Source of the DNA: Acuticoccus mangrovi
GTDB lineage: Bacteria; Pseudomonadota; Alphaproteobacteria; Rhizobiales; Amorphaceae
Assembly: GCF_016411865.1 (NCBI RefSeq)
Contig: NZ_JAEKJA010000002.1
Location: 152,535 to 216,534, forward strand
Direction of reading: 5' to 3'
Length of the DNA: 64,000 bases
Shown: in pieces, positions 18,568 to 29,206 of the stretch
Layout of the letters: each line of letters starts with the position of its first letter
Position numbering within the stretch: position 1 is the first letter of the stretch
Made by a program: the position numbers and the translations under genes
The notes under the pieces: model-generated
What the model was told of the DNA's origin: nothing
The model's input: only the letters and a program-made list of their open reading frames with translations
Database searches by the model: none

Positions 18568-21480
18568 ATGTCCAACAAGATGCTGATCGATGCGATCCAC
18601 CCGGAGGAGACGCGCGTCGTCGTGATGCGCGACAAGCGGGTGGAGGACTTCGATTTCGAGGCCGCCAGCAAGAAGCCGCTGCGCGGTAATATCTATCTCG
18701 CCAAGGTTACGCGGGTCGAACCCTCGCTGCAGGCCGCGTTCGTCGAATATGGCGGCAACCGGCACGGCTTCCTCGCCTTCAGCGAGATCCACCCCGACTA
18801 CTATCAGATCCCCCAGGCCGACCGCGCTGCCCTCCTCGCCGACGAGCGCGTCGCGGAAGAGGAAGAGCCCGCCCCCGCCCGCACCAAGCGCCGCCGCTCA
18901 CGCTCGAAGGGCGCCGCGGCGAAGGCCGAAGCGGCGGTCGCCGAAGAGACGGCCTCCGAGCCGGCCGCGACGCAGAGCGCTCCGTCCGAGGACGCCGCGA
19001 GCGAACCCGTCGAGGTGATCGAAGAGCCGGCGGAGGCACCTGCCGAAACGGCCGCCGAGGTGACCGCCGACGCGGAGGCCGCCCCGGCCTCCGACACCAG
19101 CGCCGAAGCGGACGCCGGCGACGACAATCCGACGAGCGACATGGAGGCCGCCGCGCCCGCTCCTGCGGACGCCGCGCCGGTGGACGACGAGGCGCCCGGC
19201 GAAGCCGCCGAGGCCACGCTCGCCGAGTCCGGCGAGGAGGCGAGCGCCGCCGACGCCTCGACAGCCGACGCCGCGGAGGAGGAAAAACCCGCCCCCAAGC
19301 GCCCGACGCGCCGCCGCCGCACCACCAGCAAGACCACCAAGAAGTCCGACGACGGCCTCGCCGACCCGGTCGTCTCGGACGACCAGGACGCCGACGACGG
19401 CGCGAGCGAGGTCACCTCGCTCGGCAACAGCGACGTCATGGAGGAGATCCCGGAGCGGCGCCGCTCGAACCCGAAGAAGACCTACAAGATCCAGGAGGTG
19501 ATCCGGCGGCGCCAGATCCTGCTGGTGCAGGTGGTCAAGGAAGAGCGCGGCACCAAGGGCGCGGCCCTCACCACCTATCTGTCGCTCGCCGGCCGCTATT
19601 CGGTGCTGATGCCCAACACCGATCGCGGCGGCGGCGTGTCGCGCAAGATCACCGACGCATCGGACCGCAACCGGCTGAAGGGCCTCGTCGCCGAGCTCGA
19701 AGTGCCGGAAGGGATGGGTATCATCCTGCGCACCGCCGGTGCCTCGCGCACCAAGACCGAGATCCGCCGCGACTTCGAATATCTGATCCGTCTCTGGGAG
19801 AGCGTGCGCGACCTCACGCTCCAGTCGATCGCCCCGGCCCTCGTCTACGAGGAGGGCAACCTCGTGAAGCGCGCCATCCGCGATCTCTACTCCAAGGAGA
19901 TCGACGAGGTGCTCGTGTCGGGCGAAGCCGCCTACCGCGAGGCGAAGGACTTCATGCGCATGCTCATGCCGAGCCATGCCAAGAACGTGAAGGCCTACCG
20001 CGAGCCGACGCCGATCTTCACCGCCTTCGGGATCGAAGCGCAGCTCGATGCGATGTTCTCGCCCGAGGTGACGTTGCCGTCGAAGGGCTACATTGTCATC
20101 AACCCCACCGAGGCGCTCGTGTCGATCGACGTCAACTCGGGGCGCTCCACCAAGGAGCATTCCATCGAGGAGACAGCGCTCAAGACGAACCTCGAGGCGG
20201 CCGACGAGGTGGCGCGGCAGCTGCGTCTGCGCGATCTTGCGGGGCTGATCGTCATCGACTTCATCGACATGGACGAGCGCCGGCACAACCGGGCCGTGGA
20301 GAAGCGGTTGAAGGACGCGCTGAAGCTCGACCGCTCGCGCATCCAGGTGGGCCGCATCTCGCCCTTCGGCCTGTTGGAGATGAGCCGCCAGCGCATCCGC
20401 CAAGGCATGGTGGAGACCTCGATGGTCCCCTGCCCCGTCTGCGGCGGCACCGGCATGGTGCGCTCCACCTCGTCGGTGGCCCTCCACTGCCTGCGCTCGC
20501 TCGAAGAGCATCTCCTGAAGCACGCCGACCGGCACGTGACGATCAAGACGTCTTCGGGGGTGGCGCTCTATATCCTCAATCAGAAGCGCGCCCATCTCCA
20601 TGCGTTGGAGGAGCGGTTCGGCCTTCAGATCGGCGTCGATGCCGACGAAACGCTGTCCGGCCAGCACATGAAGATCGAGGCCGGCACGCCGGTGGAGCGG
20701 GAGCCGGGAGACGTGCCGCCAACGGCGCAGCTCTCTCCCGATGCCGTAGCCGTCTCCGTGGAGGACGAGGACGACGAGGTCGACACGGTCCAGGCCACCG
20801 AGGACACGGGCAACGGCGACCGTTCGTCGCGCCGGCGCCGGCGCCGCCGGCGGCGCGGCGGCTCGGACGAGGGCCGCGACTATCAGGCGGGCCAAGCCGA
20901 TGCGGCGGGCGAGGACGACGCCGACACCACCGAAATCGAGACCGAGGTCGAAGCCGAGACTCCGGTCGAGACGGCCGGCGAACCGGCGACCGCCGACGGC
21001 GGAGACGGCGACGAAGCGCGTGGCCGCCGCCGTCGCGGCCGTCGCGGTGGCCGCCGCCACCGCCGCGAGGGCGACGCCGTCGAAACGACGGGCAGCGACG
21101 AGAACGAGGCTTCGGACGAGGAAGGCGATGCGCCCGACCAGGAGGTCGCTCCCGCCGAGGCGGTGAGCGAGCCGGTGGTCGCGGAGGCCGTCGCGGTTCC
21201 CGATGGCGTCATCGAGGTGCCGATCGAGACGCCGCAAGAGACGGCCGCGGTATCGAGCGAGGCCGAGGCCGTCGTGCCGGACGAGGCCCAGGCAACCTCC
21301 GAAAGCGAGGATGCGGTCACGGCCGCGCAAGTGCCGGTCGAGGAAGCCGAGAGCACCACGGCCGAGGCCAGCCCCGAAACAGCGACGGAAACGGCAACGG
21401 ACACCGAGACCAAGACGGAAGAGAGCGACGAGGCACGGCCGCGCCGCGTCGGCTGGTGGCAGCGCCGCTCGTTCTTCTGA
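18568..21480 (+). CDS. rne: Ribonuclease E
   Basis: 970 residues. Endoribonuclease and degradosome scaffold for mRNA decay and rRNA/tRNA maturation. The S1 domain begins near residue 35 but is split by an acidic, Ala/Glu-rich insert at about 93-308, then resumes at KKTYKIQEVI. The DNase I-like catalytic core has SIDVNSGRSTKEH and GLIVIDFIDMD with the magnesium-binding aspartates, and the zinc-link CPVCGGTG. The C-terminal third is disordered and alternates acidic runs with Arg-rich patches, ending WWQRRSFF. The ATG at 18568 has AGGAG eight bases upstream. Confidence 0.95.
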   Translation: MSNKMLIDAIHPEETRVVVMRDKRVEDFDFEAASKKPLRGNIYLAKVTRVEPSLQAAFVEYGGNRHGFLAFSEIHPDYYQIPQADRAALLADERVAEEEEPAPARTKRRRSRSKGAAAKAEAAVAEETASEPAATQSAPSEDAASEPVEVIEEPAEAPAETAAEVTADAEAAPASDTSAEADAGDDNPTSDMEAAAPAPADAAPVDDEAPGEAAEATLAESGEEASAADASTADAAEEEKPAPKRPTRRRRTTSKTTKKSDDGLADPVVSDDQDADDGASEVTSLGNSDVMEEIPERRRSNPKKTYKIQEVIRRRQILLVQVVKEERGTKGAALTTYLSLAGRYSVLMPNTDRGGGVSRKITDASDRNRLKGLVAELEVPEGMGIILRTAGASRTKTEIRRDFEYLIRLWESVRDLTLQSIAPALVYEEGNLVKRAIRDLYSKEIDEVLVSGEAAYREAKDFMRMLMPSHAKNVKAYREPTPIFTAFGIEAQLDAMFSPEVTLPSKGYIVINPTEALVSIDVNSGRSTKEHSIEETALKTNLEAADEVARQLRLRDLAGLIVIDFIDMDERRHNRAVEKRLKDALKLDRSRIQVGRISPFGLLEMSRQRIRQGMVETSMVPCPVCGGTGMVRSTSSVALHCLRSLEEHLLKHADRHVTIKTSSGVALYILNQKRAHLHALEERFGLQIGVDADETLSGQHMKIEAGTPVEREPGDVPPTAQLSPDAVAVSVEDEDDEVDTVQATEDTGNGDRSSRRRRRRRRRGGSDEGRDYQAGQADAAGEDDADTTEIETEVEAETPVETAGEPATADGGDGDEARGRRRRGRRGGRRHRREGDAVETTGSDENEASDEEGDAPDQEVAPAEAVSEPVVAEAVAVPDGVIEVPIETPQETAAVSSEAEAVVPDEAQATSESEDAVTAAQVPVEEAESTTAEASPETATETATDTETKTEESDEARPRRVGWWQRRSFF

Positions 21481-21583
21481 TCTCAGGCCTCAATCGAATG
21501 TGACACCCCTGCGGCGGCGTGCCTCTACAAGGCGCGCCGCCGCCGCGCTAACGAGAGACCATCTTCACAGCGAAGGGCTCAAC

Positions 21584-22336
21584 ATGATCCGCATATTCCT
21601 CACCCTCCTGGCAGCGGCGCCGCTTCTCCTTTTCGGCCCGCGCGCCGACGCTGAGGACGCGCCGCTGACGAAGAGCGACGTCGAAGCCATCATGCGCGAC
21701 TATCTCCTCGCCAATCCGGAGATTTTGGAAGAGGCGTTCACCGCCCTTCAGGCCAAGCGCCAGGCCGAGGCGGAAGCGGCCCGCAAGGGCTCGCTGTCGC
21801 AATATCGCGATGCGCTGGAGAACACGCCGGGCGACCCCGTGCTCGGCAATCCCGCCGGTGACGTCACGATGGTGGAGTTCTTCGACTACAACTGCGGCTA
21901 TTGCCGCCGCGCCCACGAGGATCTCGAGCGGCTGATCGCCGCCGACCCGCAGCTCAAGGTCATCATGAAGGAGTTCCCGGTGCTCGGCCAGGGCTCCATG
22001 GAGGCGGCGGCCGTGTCGATCCTCGTCAACGACCTCGTCCCCGAATCCTACCCCGAGTTCCACGAGCGTCTGATCACCGCCGACGGCCAGGCCAACGAGA
22101 AGGTGGCCCTCAGCATCGCCACCGACATGGGCCTGCCGGTGGACGAGATCCGCGCCAAGCTGCGCTCCGACAAGGTGCGCGAGACGGTGCAGTCGAGCTA
22201 CGAGATCGCCCAGGCGCTCGGCCTGTCAGGTACCCCCTCCTACGTGGTCGGCGACACGGTGGAGTTCGGTGCCGTGGGCTACGACACGCTGCGCACGCGC
22301 ATCAACGAGGCGCGGTGCGGCGAGATGGAGTGCTGA
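21584..22336 (+). CDS. DsbA-family thiol:disulfide oxidoreductase (periplasmic)
   Basis: 250 residues. Signal peptide (IFLTLLAAAPLLLFGPRADA), a helical N-terminal region (MRDYLLANPEILEEAF) typical of Com1/BdbD-like proteins, and a thioredoxin fold with active site CGYC in FFDYNCGYCRR. The cis-proline loop is GTPSYVVGD. It probably forms or shuffles disulfides in exported proteins. Two further cysteines near the C-terminus (RCGEMEC) may form a second pair. The ATG at 21584 was chosen for the signal peptide. Confidence 0.9.
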   Translation: MIRIFLTLLAAAPLLLFGPRADAEDAPLTKSDVEAIMRDYLLANPEILEEAFTALQAKRQAEAEAARKGSLSQYRDALENTPGDPVLGNPAGDVTMVEFFDYNCGYCRRAHEDLERLIAADPQLKVIMKEFPVLGQGSMEAAAVSILVNDLVPESYPEFHERLITADGQANEKVALSIATDMGLPVDEIRAKLRSDKVRETVQSSYEIAQALGLSGTPSYVVGDTVEFGAVGYDTLRTRINEARCGEMEC

Positions 22337-22464
22337 TCGGCAGCTCTTTCAGCGCCCGGGCTGCGGCAATCTTGTGTCCGGCGCGAGGCTTCGGCTAGTG
22401 GATGAGCCACGCACCGCGCACCATGTGTGCATGCGCAGGGGCGGGTTTCGCCCCCACGCATCCT

Positions 22465-22620
22465 CCCACGGTGGATCACTGTGGGATCGGCGCGAATCCA
22501 CTCGGCTTGCCGGCAGAGTTCCCGTATGAGGGAGAATGCCGGCTGCCGGCACATCATCCGGAAGGGCTACCACCCTTCGCATTGACATGAGAGGGCACGG
22601 CGCGCCGGTCGGCGACCGGC
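22465..22620 (+). promoter_or_regulatory. Hairpin-rich leader upstream of accB
   Basis: Four consecutive potential RNA stem-loops. 22465-22485: CCCACGGTG / CACTGTGGG, one G-U pair. 22509-22543: GCCGGCA / TGCCGGC enclosing a nested TCCC / GGGA, with a second TGCCGGC copy at 22544-22550 as an alternative partner. 22561-22578: GAAGGG / CCCTTC. 22604-22620: GCCGGTC / GACCGGC, ending 13 bases before the accB ATG. TTGACA at 22582-22587 could be a -35 box but has no clear -10. No Shine-Dalgarno sequence is obvious before accB. Confidence 0.45.
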
Positions 22621-22633
22621 GGCGTTCATCCAC

Positions 22634-23088
22634 ATGGCAGACACCCCAAGCATCGACGAAGCGGCGATCCGCGCCATTGCCGCGCTGCTCCACGAGGCGG
22701 ACCTCTCCGAGATCGAGATTGTCGAAGGCGACAGGAAGCTGCGCGTGGCGCGGCAGGTTGCGCCCGCTCCCGTCGTGGTGCCGGCGGCACCCGCAGCGGC
22801 GCCGGCCGTCGCCCCCGCGGCTGCGGGTGCCGCGGCGGCCCCGCAGGGCAAGCGGGAAGGCATCGTGCTGTCGCCCATGGTCGGCACCGCCTATCGCGCA
22901 CCGGAGCCCGGCTCCCGGCCCTTCGTGGAAGTGGGCGACAGCGTTCGTGCCGGCCAGGTGGTGATGATCGTGGAAGCGATGAAGACGATGAACCAGATCG
23001 TCGCCGAGATCTCCGGCACGGTCAGCGAGATCCTGGTGGAAGACGGTCAGCCCGTGGAGTACGGCGAGCCGCTGTTGGCGATCAGCTG

Positions 23089-23089
<1 letters not shown>
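22634..23089 (+). CDS. accB: Biotin carboxyl carrier protein of acetyl-CoA carboxylase
   Basis: 151 residues. Carries biotin between the carboxylase and transcarboxylase centres in the first step of fatty acid synthesis. The biotinylated lysine is Lys117 in VEAMKTMN. An Ala/Pro-rich flexible linker (about 43-70) separates the N-terminal region from the biotinyl domain. Its stop overlaps the accC start by one base (TGATG), so translation is probably coupled. The ribosome site is weak. Confidence 0.96.
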
Positions 23090-24434
<1,345 letters not shown>

Positions 24435-24438
<4 letters not shown>

Positions 24439-25100
24439 CGAGCCCCGACAACATCGTGCTTGAGATCACCCCTGAGGTCCTGCTGAAGGCGTACGCGTGC
24501 GGGATATTCCCGATGGCGGAGTCGGCCGACGACCCGGGACTCTACTGGATCGAGCCCGAACGTCGCGGCATCCTGCCCCTTGATGATTTCCACGTCCCGA
24601 GCCGCCTCGCCCGCCTCGTGCGGCAGGATCGCTTCGAGGTGCGCGTCGACACCGCCTTCTCTGCGGTGCTCGACGGCTGCGCCGCCCCCGCTCCGGGCCG
24701 CCAGCGCACGTGGATCAACAGCCGCATTCGCCAGCTCTATACGAGCCTCCACGCCCTCGGTCAGGCCCATTCGGTGGAGGCCTGGCTCGACGGCGAGCTC
24801 GTCGGCGGCCTCTACGGCGTGCGTCTCGCGGGTGCCTTCTTCGGCGAATCGATGTTCTCGCGGGTGCGCGATGCTTCCAAGGTCGCCCTCGTCCACCTCG
24901 CCGGGCGGCTGCGGCGCGGTGGCTTCACCTTGCTCGACGCCCAGTTCATCACCGATCACCTCGCCCAGTTCGGCGCGGTGGAGATCAGCCGGAACCAGTA
25001 TCAGCGGCTCCTCGACCAAGCCCTCGAGGTGAACGCCGACTTCGCGCCGGCCACGGCCCTCAGCGGCGTCGACGCGCTCGCCGCCATCAATCCTCGATAA
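24435..25100 (+). CDS. aat: Leucyl/phenylalanyl-tRNA--protein transferase
   Basis: 221 residues. Adds Leu or Phe to proteins with N-terminal Arg or Lys, marking them for ClpAP degradation (N-degron pathway). Typical motifs are [29 protein letters not shown] and [20 protein letters not shown]. The ATG at 24435 overlaps the accC stop in an ATGA junction. The 3' end overlaps the convergent DUF2155 gene by 14 bases. Confidence 0.95.
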
Positions 25101-25626
25101 GGTCGGGCGGCACCTCTTCCTCCTCCTGCTGCTGCGCCACGAAGGGGCGGCGGCGAGGCACGGGGAACCATCCGTCGGGGCGATCGATGAGCCCCATCGG
25201 GTCCTGCGCGTAGTCGCCCTGCTTGAAGCCCGGCGGCGGAGCGACGTCCGAGGATAGGACGCAGTCCTTCAGCCAGACGTCGTAGACCGGATGCTCGACG
25301 GCGTTGAGGCCCGGGCTCGCCGCGAACATCCAGCCGGTGAAGATCCGACGGATCCGCGAATCGAGGGTGATCTCGTCCACCTCGGCGAACACCATCGTGT
25401 TCGGCTCCTCGGTGGGAGGCTGGGTGAGGCAGGTCCGCGGCGTCACACGCAGAGCGCCGAACTGCACCGTCTCGTCGATGTAGACGTCGAACGAGATGAT
25501 GCGCCCCGTCACCTTGTCGAGGCCGGAGAACACGGCGATGGGGTTCTTGATGGGCGCGGCCGCGACGGGTCCCGTCAGAAGGCCGAGTGCGAGGCTCGCG
25601 ACGCAGAGAGAAAGAGAACGGATCAT
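25087..25626 (-). CDS. DUF2155 domain-containing secreted protein
   Basis: 179 residues with a signal peptide ([18 protein letters not shown]). The conserved DUF2155 core is visible: [28 protein letters not shown] and [27 protein letters not shown]. Function unknown. This family is often found next to accBC/aat in alphaproteobacteria, as here. Two conserved cysteines (RTC and KDC) may form a disulfide. The C-terminus is acidic ([12 protein letters not shown]). Confidence 0.88.
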   Translation of the reverse strand: MIRSLSLCVASLALGLLTGPVAAAPIKNPIAVFSGLDKVTGRIISFDVYIDETVQFGALRVTPRTCLTQPPTEEPNTMVFAEVDEITLDSRIRRIFTGWMFAASPGLNAVEHPVYDVWLKDCVLSSDVAPPPGFKQGDYAQDPMGLIDRPDGWFPVPRRRPFVAQQQEEEEVPPDLIED

Positions 25627-25843
25627 CACAGATTCAAACGGCGGGCGCGGTCGCGACATCGGCGACGAGCCGCGCACTCCGGTCATGGCTCTCGGCGGAG
25701 CACTTCTGTTCGGCGACGAACTTCTGCACAGCCATCATTCCTGTTCGTGGCGGCGGACGGTCGGCGACGCGGCGGGTTGGGAACGCTCCCTCACTGCGCC
25801 ACCTTCCTCATGCCGCGCCCTGCGCTGCGTGGCAACTTACCGA

Positions 25844-28636
25844 TCAGGCGGCCGGCTCCAACCGGCCGATGGCAGCCTTCAACTTATCGAGACGGGCCTC
25901 GGTCTCCGCCCGCTTCTCCCGCTGCTCCTCCACCTTCTCCGCTTCCGCCTTTTCGAGGAATTTGGGGTTGGAGAGGCGGCTATCGATCTTCTCGATATCC
26001 TTTTCGAGACGCGCCACCTCCTTGGCGAGGCGGGCACGCTCGGCGGCGAGGTCCACGATCCCCTCCAGCGGCAGACAGACCACCACGTTGCCGACCACCG
26101 CCTGCGCCGCATTGGCAGGCGCGACGTCCGACACGCTGATCGCGGAGGCCCGCGCGAGCCGACGGATCGCCGCATCATGCTGAACGAGCCACGCCTCCTC
26201 GTCCGCCGAGGCACCGACGACGACGATCTCGGCCTCGACCGAAGCGGGGACGTTGGATTCGGCCCGCACCGAGCGCACTGAGGCGATGAGGTCGACGATG
26301 AAGTTGATCTCGCCGGCCGCGTCGTCGTCCTCGAAGCCGGCTTTCGGCCAGCGCGCGTGGACGAGCAGGCTCTCGCGCGTGATGCCGGCCCGCTCGGCGG
26401 TACCGGCCCACAGTTCTTCGGTAAGGAAAGGCATGAAGGGATGGAGGAGCTTCAGGATCTCGTCGATGACGAACGCCGTCGTCACCCGCGCCTCCGCCTT
26501 CGCAGCGCCGTCGTCGCCCATGAGGACGGGCTTCACGAGCTCAAGATACCAGTCGCAGAAGGTATTCCAGGTGAAGCGGTAGATCGCGGCGGCGGCGTCG
26601 TTGAAGCGATAGGCCTCGATCGCGTCGGTGACCTGGCGACCGGTGCGGGTCGCTTCGGTCATGATCCAGCGCGACAGCGTCGCCCGTACGGCGGACGGAT
26701 CGAAGTTCGGATCGATCCGACACTCGTTCAAGTCGGCAAAGCGGGTGGCGTTCCAGAGCTTCGTCGCGAAATTCCGGTAGCCCTGGACCCGCGCCTTGGC
26801 GATCTTGACGTCGCGCCCCTGCGCCGCCATGGCGGCGAGGGTGAAGCGCAGCGCGTCCGCACCGAACTCGTCCATCAGTTCCAGCGGATCGACGACGTTG
26901 CCCTTCGACTTCGACATCTTCGCCCCCTTCTCGTCGCGGACGAGGGCGTGGATGTAGACGGTGTGGAAGGGCTCCTGATTGAGGAAGTGCATGCCCATCA
27001 TCATCATCCGGGCGACCCAGAAGAAGATGATGTCGAAGCCGGTCGAGAGAACGCTGGTCGGGTAATATTTCCGCAGCTCCGGCGTCCGCTCCGGCCAGCC
27101 GAGCGTGGAGAAGGGCCAAAGGGCGGAGGAGAACCAGGTGTCGAGCACGTCCTCGTCGCGATAAAGGACGATGGAGCCGTCGTCCTCGCGCTCCCATGCC
27201 GCGAGAGCCTCCTCGCGCTCGGCGAACGTCACGCTGGTGCCGTAGTGGACGTCGGCGGTGCGGCGCACGTCGGCTTCGGAGCGTTCCACGAAGATCTTGC
27301 CGTCAGGCCCGTACCAGGCGGGAATCTGATGCCCCCACCAGAGCTGCCGCGAAACGCACCAGGGCTGGATGTTCTCCATCCAATCGAAGTAGGTCTTGGC
27401 CCAATTCTCCGGCACGAACTTGGTGCGACCGTCGCGCACCGCGTCCATCGCCGGCCCCGCCAGGCGCTTGGCGTTCACATACCACTGATCGGTGAGGAAG
27501 GGCTCGATCGGCACGCCGCCGCGGTCTCCGAACGGCACCTGATGAACGTGCGGCTCGATCTTCTCGATGTAGCCGCCCTCTTCCATCTTGGCGACGACCC
27601 ACTTGCGCGCCGCGAAGCGATCGAGACCTTCGAGCGCCTTGATGAGATCGGCGACCGCGTCCTGGTCGATGCCGGCCAGGAACGCCTCGTTCCCGGCGAG
27701 GCGGACGTCGGCCTGCTCGTCAAAGATGTTGATGACCTCGAGCTTGTGCCGCTTGCCCACCTCGAAGTCGTTGAAGTCGTGGGCCGGGGTGATCTTGACC
27801 GCGCCCGACCCCTTCTCCGGATCGGAATAGGGATCGGCGACGATCTCGATCTCGCGCCCGAAGAGGGGCAGAACGACCTTCGTGCCGACGACGTCGGCAA
27901 ACCGCTCGTCTTCCGGGTGAACGGCGACGCCGGTGTCGCCCAGCATCGTCTCCGGCCGCGTGGTCGCCACTACCACAAAGGTGGACGGGTCCTCGGGATC
28001 GAACGTCTTGCCCGCGAGCGGATAGCGGAAGTGGACGAGTTCGCCCTTCACCTCCTTCATCTCGACCTCAAGGTCGGAGATGGCGGTGAGAAGCTTGGGG
28101 TCCCAGTTGACGAGGCGCTTGTCGCGATAGATCAGCCCCTGCTTGTGGAGCCGCACGAACACGCTGAGCACCGCCTCCGACAGGCCGGCATCCATGGTGA
28201 AGCGCTCGCGCGACCAGTCGCACGAGGCCCCGAGCCGGTCGAGCTGTCCCTTGATGGCTCCGCCGGACTGCTCCTTCCACGCCCACACGCGTTCCAGGAA
28301 TTTCTCGCGCCCCATCTCCCGGCGGGAGGGCTCACCCGCTTCGGCGAGCTGACGCTCGACCACCATCTGTGTCGCGATGCCAGCATGGTCCGTGCCCGGC
28401 TGCCACAGCACGTCCTTGCCGCGCATCCGCTCGAAGCGGATCAGAACGTCCTGCAAGGTGTTGTTGAGGGCGTGCCCCATGTGGAGCGAGCCGGTCACGT
28501 TGGGAGGCGGGATGACGATCGAATAGGCCTCCGCGTCGCGCTCCGCGCCGGCTCCGGCGCGGAAGGCGTCAGCGTCCTGCCACACTTTGCGAATTCGCGG
28601 CTCGATCGCCGCTGCGTCATACGTCTTGTCGAACAT
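25844..28636 (-). CDS. valS: Valyl-tRNA synthetase
   Basis: 930 residues, normal length. Class I synthetase charging tRNA-Val. The HIGH motif is in NVTGSLHMGHALNNT near residue 50 and KMSKS in KMSKSKGNVVDP. An editing domain lies between them with ATTRPETMLGD. The anticodon-binding domain and a C-terminal coiled-coil arm (LAKEVARLEKDIEKIDSRL) complete it. The gap to the DUF2155 start is 217 bases and holds nothing I recognise. Confidence 0.97.
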   Translation of the reverse strand: MFDKTYDAAAIEPRIRKVWQDADAFRAGAGAERDAEAYSIVIPPPNVTGSLHMGHALNNTLQDVLIRFERMRGKDVLWQPGTDHAGIATQMVVERQLAEAGEPSRREMGREKFLERVWAWKEQSGGAIKGQLDRLGASCDWSRERFTMDAGLSEAVLSVFVRLHKQGLIYRDKRLVNWDPKLLTAISDLEVEMKEVKGELVHFRYPLAGKTFDPEDPSTFVVVATTRPETMLGDTGVAVHPEDERFADVVGTKVVLPLFGREIEIVADPYSDPEKGSGAVKITPAHDFNDFEVGKRHKLEVINIFDEQADVRLAGNEAFLAGIDQDAVADLIKALEGLDRFAARKWVVAKMEEGGYIEKIEPHVHQVPFGDRGGVPIEPFLTDQWYVNAKRLAGPAMDAVRDGRTKFVPENWAKTYFDWMENIQPWCVSRQLWWGHQIPAWYGPDGKIFVERSEADVRRTADVHYGTSVTFAEREEALAAWEREDDGSIVLYRDEDVLDTWFSSALWPFSTLGWPERTPELRKYYPTSVLSTGFDIIFFWVARMMMMGMHFLNQEPFHTVYIHALVRDEKGAKMSKSKGNVVDPLELMDEFGADALRFTLAAMAAQGRDVKIAKARVQGYRNFATKLWNATRFADLNECRIDPNFDPSAVRATLSRWIMTEATRTGRQVTDAIEAYRFNDAAAAIYRFTWNTFCDWYLELVKPVLMGDDGAAKAEARVTTAFVIDEILKLLHPFMPFLTEELWAGTAERAGITRESLLVHARWPKAGFEDDDAAGEINFIVDLIASVRSVRAESNVPASVEAEIVVVGASADEEAWLVQHDAAIRRLARASAISVSDVAPANAAQAVVGNVVVCLPLEGIVDLAAERARLAKEVARLEKDIEKIDSRLSNPKFLEKAEAEKVEEQREKRAETEARLDKLKAAIGRLEPAA

Positions 28637-28706
28637 CTGTGCTCACCCTGGCGGGTGTGCCTAAGACCGTCCGCACCTGTCCGTCAATGCTCGGGCGTGC
28701 CGGACG

Positions 28707-29102
28707 TCAGCCAACACGCTCCCAAGTGCCGTTTTCGGACAGGCACAAGGTCGCCCTCGCACGCTTCGTCTCACCGTTCTGCTGGGCTTCGTGCACCATG
28801 TCCCGGCAGGCGCGCGCGTTCACCATATAGACCGGTCCCGGGATCACACGTCCCGATAGATCCTTGTAGGACCAGGAGAAGGTGACCCCGCTCGAGCGCG
28901 CCTGCAGCGCGTCCCGCTCAGCGACCGCGATCGCCGCCTTCGGCCCATCGCCGACACTGTCGAGGAATCCGTCAGGCAGCGAAAAGGCGACCGGTGTCTC
29001 CGTCGGCGCATAGCTGATCACCGCCGGCGTCTCGGCAGGAGAGCCGAGCCCCAACGCTCCACATCCCGACAGCATCAAGAGCGCACACGCGACAAGCCTC
29101 AC
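28707..29102 (-). CDS. Small lipoprotein, 17-kDa surface-antigen-like
   Basis: 131 residues. The N-terminus has a lipobox LMLSGC, so it is predicted to be lipid-anchored. The C-terminal part resembles the RT0821/Lpp0805 surface protein family: VTFSWSYKDLSGRVIPGPVY, ACRDMVHEAQQNGETKRARATLC split around two cysteines, and NGTWERVG at the end. Function unknown. It starts at a GTG (29102). It is 70 bases upstream of nothing coding on its own strand except valS's far end, so it is probably its own unit. Confidence 0.75.
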   Translation of the reverse strand: MRLVACALLMLSGCGALGLGSPAETPAVISYAPTETPVAFSLPDGFLDSVGDGPKAAIAVAERDALQARSSGVTFSWSYKDLSGRVIPGPVYMVNARACRDMVHEAQQNGETKRARATLCLSENGTWERVG

Positions 29103-29206
29103 GGCCGACCTCTCCCGTTGCCACCATCCATTGGCCTGTAGCCGCTAAGATCGAACAATGCAGCAACACCCTAAACACAGTCTAAATGATGTTGTTCGCT
29201 TTGAAG

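Noticed and set aside
18898..21330. 810-codon open frame opposite rne
   Set aside because: Antisense shadow of the low-complexity and catalytic parts of RNase E.
22337..22633. Searched for aroQ, which often sits between a DsbA-like gene and accB in related genomes
   Set aside because: The gap is under 300 bases and has no dehydratase-like sequence; aroQ is simply not here.
26357..28885. 842-codon open frame on the plus strand opposite valS
   Set aside because: Antisense shadow of a GC-rich synthetase gene; composition (His/Arg/Leu/Gly-rich) matches no protein family.
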